From contig NZ_CP019038.1 in assembly GCF_001941825.1 (NCBI RefSeq), positions 1-64,000 of the forward strand: DNA of 64,000 nucleotides. The letters are read 5' to 3'. Each line of letters opens with the position of its first letter. Position 1 is the stretch's first letter. Positions 60,364-64,000 of this stretch are shown here, in pieces. Source of the stretch: Massilia putida. GTDB taxonomy: Bacteria > Pseudomonadota > Gammaproteobacteria > Burkholderiales > Burkholderiaceae_D. The notes under the pieces are model-generated. The model was not told the origin of the DNA. It was given only the letters and a program-made list of their open reading frames with translations, and ran no database searches. The position numbers and the translations under genes were made by a program.

Positions 60364-61758
60364 TTACTGCACGCTACTCAATACGGCTTTTTGTGGATCG
60401 ACGGCCACGTCCCCTTCCATCACCAGGATGCGACTCGCCGTCGCGGCCTTGTCGTTGAGGCCGTTGCTCACGGCGCGCATCGGTCCGATCGCAGTGCCGT
60501 TCGCCATCCCCATCGGATTCGTCTTGAAACTGGCCACCGGCGCGGCCTGGCCGGTGACGTACACGCTGTACGCGGTCTGCGGCTTGAGTTTGAACAGCGA
60601 CACTTCCAGCGCGTCCACCACGCCCAGGTTACGGGCCACAACGAATCCCTTGGCCTCGCCGGCAGCGGGTTTAAGCGCAATGTTGATTGGCTCGCTGTTG
60701 GCGCGCGGGACCAGGTTGGTCATGCCGTCGCCGTGCGGCACGGCGTTCGAAACGTACACCAGTGCCTGCGGCGCCTGGCCGACCGGTGCGCGCGCAATCA
60801 CCTTGTTGGTGGCGCTGTCGATGACATCGACCGCGTCGCCGTTTTCAAGTCCCACATACAGACGTGTGCCGTCGTCGGAGGTCCAGATGCCGTGGGGCAA
60901 CGCGCCGGTAGGGATCGTCGCAACCAGCGTCGGCGTGGCGTCGGTGGTGTACACCTTGACGACATTCTCACCGCCGATCGTTACGTAAGCACGGGTGCCA
61001 GCCGCAGTCTTCGCGAACGCCAAGTGGTTGGTAATGAAGCCGGTATCGATGACGCCCTTTACTTCCAGGCTGGCAGTATCGATGCGCGTCACTTTGCCGG
61101 CATCCTTGTGCGTCATCCACATTTCCTTGAAATCAGGGGTGAACTGAAGGAACGGCGAGAACGGGCTGACGACCTTAATGTGCTTGATGACCTTGTGCGA
61201 CTTCATGTCGATCACGTCGACCACGGGATTGAAGCTGGAGACGACGAACGCCAGCTTGCCGTTCGGCAGGAACTGCACCATGCCGGGGCCGGCGGTCGTC
61301 TCGATCCGCTTTTTCTCCTTGAAGGTGACCGGGTCGATCACCGAGATGTAGTCTTCGCCGCGCACCACCGCCCAGACTTCGCGGCCGTCGGCAGTGAAAA
61401 ACCCTTCATGGGGCGAGCGACCGATATAGGTGATTCCTTTGACCTTGTTGGTCGCCGTGTCGATGAATGCCACCGAGTTAGAGCCGTTTGAAATGGCAAT
61501 CAGGGTCTTGTGGTCGGGCGAAAAGCCCAGGCCGTGCACATTGATCTCGCCCTTGTATAGCGGCGACAACACGTCGGGACGCTGGTTGCCCAGTTTGATC
61601 TGGCCGAGCAGCAAATTGGTCGCCGGGTTGATCACTGAAACGGTATTGGTATTCTGGTCAGCGGTGTAGACGCGGTCTTGCGCGCCAGGAGCGGCAAACG
61701 CGGAGGCGGTGAGCAGGCTGCTGACGGTCAACGAGAAAACGCAGTGACGGAGTTGCAT
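60364..61758 (-). CDS. YncE-like periplasmic beta-propeller (YVTN repeats)
   Basis: 464 residues with signal peptide (ends SAFA-AP). Repeats such as RVYTADQNTNTVSVINPATN, SNGSNSVAFIDTATNKVKG, GEDYISVIDPVTFKEKKRI and NGDAVDVIDSATNKVIARAP form a seven-bladed propeller of the YVTN/YncE type; a C-terminal beta-rich domain follows. Function unknown, but such proteins often go with periplasmic metal or redox enzymes. It lies between the DUF305 gene (3-bp gap) and sorA. Confidence 0.82.
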   Translation of the reverse strand: MQLRHCVFSLTVSSLLTASAFAAPGAQDRVYTADQNTNTVSVINPATNLLLGQIKLGNQRPDVLSPLYKGEINVHGLGFSPDHKTLIAISNGSNSVAFIDTATNKVKGITYIGRSPHEGFFTADGREVWAVVRGEDYISVIDPVTFKEKKRIETTAGPGMVQFLPNGKLAFVVSSFNPVVDVIDMKSHKVIKHIKVVSPFSPFLQFTPDFKEMWMTHKDAGKVTRIDTASLEVKGVIDTGFITNHLAFAKTAAGTRAYVTIGGENVVKVYTTDATPTLVATIPTGALPHGIWTSDDGTRLYVGLENGDAVDVIDSATNKVIARAPVGQAPQALVYVSNAVPHGDGMTNLVPRANSEPINIALKPAAGEAKGFVVARNLGVVDALEVSLFKLKPQTAYSVYVTGQAAPVASFKTNPMGMANGTAIGPMRAVSNGLNDKAATASRILVMEGDVAVDPQKAVLSSVQ

Positions 61759-61761
61759 GAT

Positions 61762-62214
61762 TTATTCTTTCTTGGTGATCGAAGTGGGAGCAACTTTTGC
61801 CTGAGCCGATTGGTAGCGCTGCAACCAGGCCTGCATAATGTTGATTTCGTTTTGCTGTTCCGTGATGATGCCTTGGGCGACGTTGCGCAATTCAGGATCC
61901 TTGGTGGTGAGCAGGAGCGCTTTCGCCATGTCGATGGCGCCCTGGTGGTGCGGAATCATCATCGTCACGAAATCATGTTCCGCAACGCCATTCATTGGCG
62001 CGCGCTTCATGCCGTCATCCATGACGGCCATGGCATCGTCCGTCAGCGCGGCAAACGGCTTGGCCGTGCTGGCGATAAATACGGGGGGCTTTGCCGCTGG
62101 CGACTGGCCATGATGGTGGGCCATGGCCTGTCCGAGAGCACTAGCGCCAATCAGGGCGGCAACGGCGAACGTGGCCAAGCGTCGAAGGTACAAGGGACGG
62201 TTCATTAAGGTCAT
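61762..62214 (-). CDS. DUF305 secreted His/Met-rich protein
   Basis: 150 residues, starting in an ATGA overlap with the anti-sigma gene. Signal peptide ends near QAMA-HH. The DUF305 core shows DFVTMMIPHHQGAIDMAKAL and IITEQQNEINIMQAWLQRY, a four-helix bundle of the ferritin-like type. DUF305 proteins are associated with copper and other metals. Its coupling to a sigma/anti-sigma pair is notable. Confidence 0.87.
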   Translation of the reverse strand: MTLMNRPLYLRRLATFAVAALIGASALGQAMAHHHGQSPAAKPPVFIASTAKPFAALTDDAMAVMDDGMKRAPMNGVAEHDFVTMMIPHHQGAIDMAKALLLTTKDPELRNVAQGIITEQQNEINIMQAWLQRYQSAQAKVAPTSITKKE

Positions 62215-63008
62215 GACGGTTTCTCCAGTTGGTCGTACACGGCGGTGGCAACGCGCGCCAGTTCGGCCTTGTTAATTCCAGCCGACAGCGCATAGCCGAA
62301 TTTGCCGTCGATCCAATAAAACACATTCACCGGTCCCTCCTGGGCGAAGCGAAAACCTGTGTCCTTGTTGTGCGCCTGGTCGGTCGACACGTACAAGGTG
62401 AGGCGCTGCCCGGTCGCGTCGTGGTACATGAACTGCGCCACCGCGCCTTGGGCGCCAGGGAGCAGGCGACCACCGATCAGCTCGTAGCCGAGTTTGCCCA
62501 GCCGGGGTGGCCGAATTGCCGTGCCGAGGCGTTTGGACAGCCATGCCACTAGCTGCTCTTCCTGGTCAGCCCCGATTTCCACCGGCCGCTTGACATCCGG
62601 GCTATAGACAACGTGGGCGATTGCGGCCTGATGGGCCAAGCCGGCAACGTACAGCGCCGGCCTGGCCTGCATGGAATCACCTTGGGCGTACTGAATCTCG
62701 CCTGCCTGCTGGCCATGCAGCAGCCACCCTGTCGTGCCGCTGAACAGGGCGATGGCAAGACCGGCTACCAGCCGCTGCCATTGCCACTGGCGCGGTCGCG
62801 CTGCGCTTAAGCGCTCCGGCACCGCTTCGTCGAGCACGGGATTGAAAAGCGCGCGCAGTTCATCGTTTTGCGCTGTATAGGCGCGCAGTCGCTCCGCCTC
62901 TTCCGGGCGCTGCGCCAGATAGGCGTCGACCTCGAGTCGGCGCGCGGCAGGCAGCTTGCCGTCGACGAAGGCGTGCAAGTCGGCTTCCGTGATGGGTAGG
63001 GTATTCAT
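62211..63008 (-). CDS. Anti-sigma factor, single-span membrane protein
   Basis: 265 residues. The N-terminal LPITEADLHAFVDGKLPAAR with LEVDAYLAQRPEEAERLRAY is the anti-sigma domain seen in RsiW/PrtR-like proteins, without the zinc His-Cys-Cys set. One membrane helix (LVAGLAIALFSGTTGWLLHG, about 79-98) leads to a periplasmic sensor domain of about 160 residues. It overlaps the sigma gene by 4 bp. The signal is unknown. Confidence 0.87.
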   Translation of the reverse strand: MNTLPITEADLHAFVDGKLPAARRLEVDAYLAQRPEEAERLRAYTAQNDELRALFNPVLDEAVPERLSAARPRQWQWQRLVAGLAIALFSGTTGWLLHGQQAGEIQYAQGDSMQARPALYVAGLAHQAAIAHVVYSPDVKRPVEIGADQEEQLVAWLSKRLGTAIRPPRLGKLGYELIGGRLLPGAQGAVAQFMYHDATGQRLTLYVSTDQAHNKDTGFRFAQEGPVNVFYWIDGKFGYALSAGINKAELARVATAVYDQLEKPS

Positions 63009-63511
63009 TTGACCACCTTCAAGGGTGCGATGTACGCTCTCCCTTCCATATTCGCGCGCATTTTTTCACGCGCGCGCGACAGGCGCGACATGACCGTACC
63101 GATGGGAATCTTGAGCGTTTGCGCGACGTCGTCGTAACTCATTTCTTCCAAGGCCACCAGCAGCAGGATTTCACGCTGTTCCTCTGGCAGCGCACGCAAG
63201 GCCGTTTCCATGTCGCGCAGTTCGAGTCCGCTTGAAGGACTGCCAGGTGCTAGTGCCATCGATGTCTCCTCGTTGAGCGCTTCCGTCGGCACTGAAGGCC
63301 GCCGCGCCTGGTCGATACGCAGGTTGTGCATGATGCTGAACAACCATGCGCGCATATCGCTACCACCCTCCCATGACGCCAGTCTCCCCCATCCGCGCTC
63401 GACCGTGTCCTGCACCAGGTCGTCGGCGCCGGCCCGATCGCCGACCAATGCCCGCGCATAGCGGCGCAGACGGGGAATGCAGGCCAGCAGCTGGTCGCGC
63501 GAATTGGGCAT
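63005..63511 (-). CDS. ECF-type RNA polymerase sigma factor
   Basis: 168 residues from the ATG at 63511; a GTG three codons upstream is equally open. Region 2 has RRYARALVGDRAGADDLVQD and RAWLFSIMHNLRIDQAR; region 4 has LPEEQREILLLVALEEMSYD and IPIGTVMSRLSRAREKMR. It is held by the membrane anti-sigma factor encoded next and should drive this gene array. Confidence 0.92.
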   Translation of the reverse strand: MPNSRDQLLACIPRLRRYARALVGDRAGADDLVQDTVERGWGRLASWEGGSDMRAWLFSIMHNLRIDQARRPSVPTEALNEETSMALAPGSPSSGLELRDMETALRALPEEQREILLLVALEEMSYDDVAQTLKIPIGTVMSRLSRAREKMRANMEGRAYIAPLKVVK

Positions 63512-63539
63512 GGATGTCACTGGAGTATCGGTCGATTAA

Positions 63540-63968
63540 TCAATAAGCTGCTGCGGTCAGTTTCGGATCGATCTGCCAGGTTTCGTTGACCAGCTTGCCA
63601 TCGCGGTAGGTCAGCACATAGCGCACATTGACCTGTGCCTTGCCTTCGAACTGCACCTTGGCGACGATCGTCGCACCCTTTGGGTTCGCCGATTCCTCCA
63701 GAGCAAGCACAGTCACGCGCGCCGGCCCGACAGCCTTGCCGAACTTTTCCCAGGTGGCGCGAATGGCATCGGAACCGGCGTACATGCCGTCAAGCGGCCC
63801 GCCGACCCATGTCAGCTGGGCGTTGTCGGCATAGCCACGCATGATGACGGACGTGTCACCGGCGCCAATGGCGCTAAAGTGAATCTGCGCGGCATCGCTC
63901 ATCGGGCTGGCGACAGCGCTGCCGATCGAAGCAATAGCGAGGATGACGGCGAAGATCGCTTGTTTCAT
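63540..63968 (-). CDS. Secreted NTF2-like (SnoaL-fold) protein
   Basis: 142 residues, GGGAG before the ATG, signal peptide ending ASIGSAVA-SP. The fold reads QIHFSAIGAGDTSVIMRGYA, GPLDGMYAGSDAIRATWEKF and LTYRDGKLVNETWQIDPKL, a cone-like NTF2 domain that may bind a small molecule. It is 28 bp upstream of the sigma gene and is the first gene of the array seen in the window. Confidence 0.8.
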   Translation of the reverse strand: MKQAIFAVILAIASIGSAVASPMSDAAQIHFSAIGAGDTSVIMRGYADNAQLTWVGGPLDGMYAGSDAIRATWEKFGKAVGPARVTVLALEESANPKGATIVAKVQFEGKAQVNVRYVLTYRDGKLVNETWQIDPKLTAAAY

Positions 63969-64000
63969 GAAATTCTCCCTGGTTGGGTCAGTCGGACGGA

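Noticed and set aside
1..64000. CRISPR array, tRNA, rRNA or replication origin
   Set aside because: No regularly spaced repeats beyond the transposon-end arrays, no cloverleaf or rRNA-like segment, and no rep/par/dnaA-type gene or iteron cluster was found by reading.

Overview
The window reads as an accessory, metal- and oxyanion-resistance region of a high-GC betaproteobacterium. The mix of pbrT, CzcICBA, CzcP, a Tn21-like Tn3 unit and arsenic islands is typical of Burkholderiales. An Oxalobacteraceae host (Massilia, Janthinobacterium or Herminiimonas type) is my best guess from protein style only. Plasmid or chromosome cannot be decided from the sequence. No rRNA, tRNA, CRISPR array or replication gene was seen.

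Layout. 1-4816 (minus): a CzcC-like outer-membrane factor cut by the window edge, the lead/iron permease PbrT with a cytochrome c domain, a cation exchanger, a lipoprotein and a CzcI-like protein. 5049-18349 (plus): a Zn/Cd/Pb P-type ATPase, czcI-czcC-czcB-czcA, a small membrane protein, then (after a minus-strand BNR-repeat protein) the SPC-type ATPase CzcP and a ZIP-like transporter. Two MerR-type promoters with 19-bp spacers drive this block, but no matching regulator lies beside them.

18533-40521 is, in my reading, one 21,989-bp mobile element. It interrupts a gmhA gene after codon 13 and is flanked by a 5-bp duplication (ACGTG). Removing the element and one copy restores the gmhA frame exactly. 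Its ends carry arrays of an ATTATGTTTGTCAAA-like repeat in inverted orientation, as in elements moved by TnsB/TniA-type transposases, yet it contains no such transposase. Its only transposase belongs to an IS903-like element without flanking duplications near the right end, which may mark a deletion. The cargo handles oxyanions and fluoride: modABC with a Mo-box and a ModE-like HTH protein; a fluoride-riboswitch operon (CLC-F, two DUF190 proteins, CrcB/Fluc, a half-size EamA protein); arsR-arsC-arsB-arsC-arsH; pstSCAB-phoU plus a PhoB-like regulator with a degenerate, cysteine-rich receiver domain; two further arsC genes; an ArsO-like flavoprotein with a cysteine-rich tail; an MFS exporter and a second type of ArsR.

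40522-48650: the 3' part of gmhA, an IS66 transposase remnant, a mer cluster (merR, merT, merP and a GDCCVxC protein, no merA), then a MerR-type regulator with thioredoxin-like and CcdA-like genes, divergent from a P1B ATPase that has YPC in place of CPC, an HMA metallochaperone and an MFS transporter.

48663-57070: a Tn3-family unit bounded by 38-bp inverted repeats (35/38 identical), with tnpA, tnpR and a persulfide/sulfur module (TauE, two YeeE/YedE proteins, a BigR-type sensor, a persulfide-dioxygenase-like hydrolase, a DUF442 protein and a TlpA fusion). It ends in a remnant of a second Tn3 transposase. A tyrosine recombinase follows.

58395-63968 (minus): a compact array with an NTF2-like protein, ECF sigma factor, anti-sigma factor, DUF305 protein, YncE-like beta-propeller, SorA-type sulfite dehydrogenase and a diheme cytochrome c. 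This looks like a sigma-controlled periplasmic sulfite-oxidising system; its Mo cofactor could be supplied by the modABC genes of the 22-kb element.
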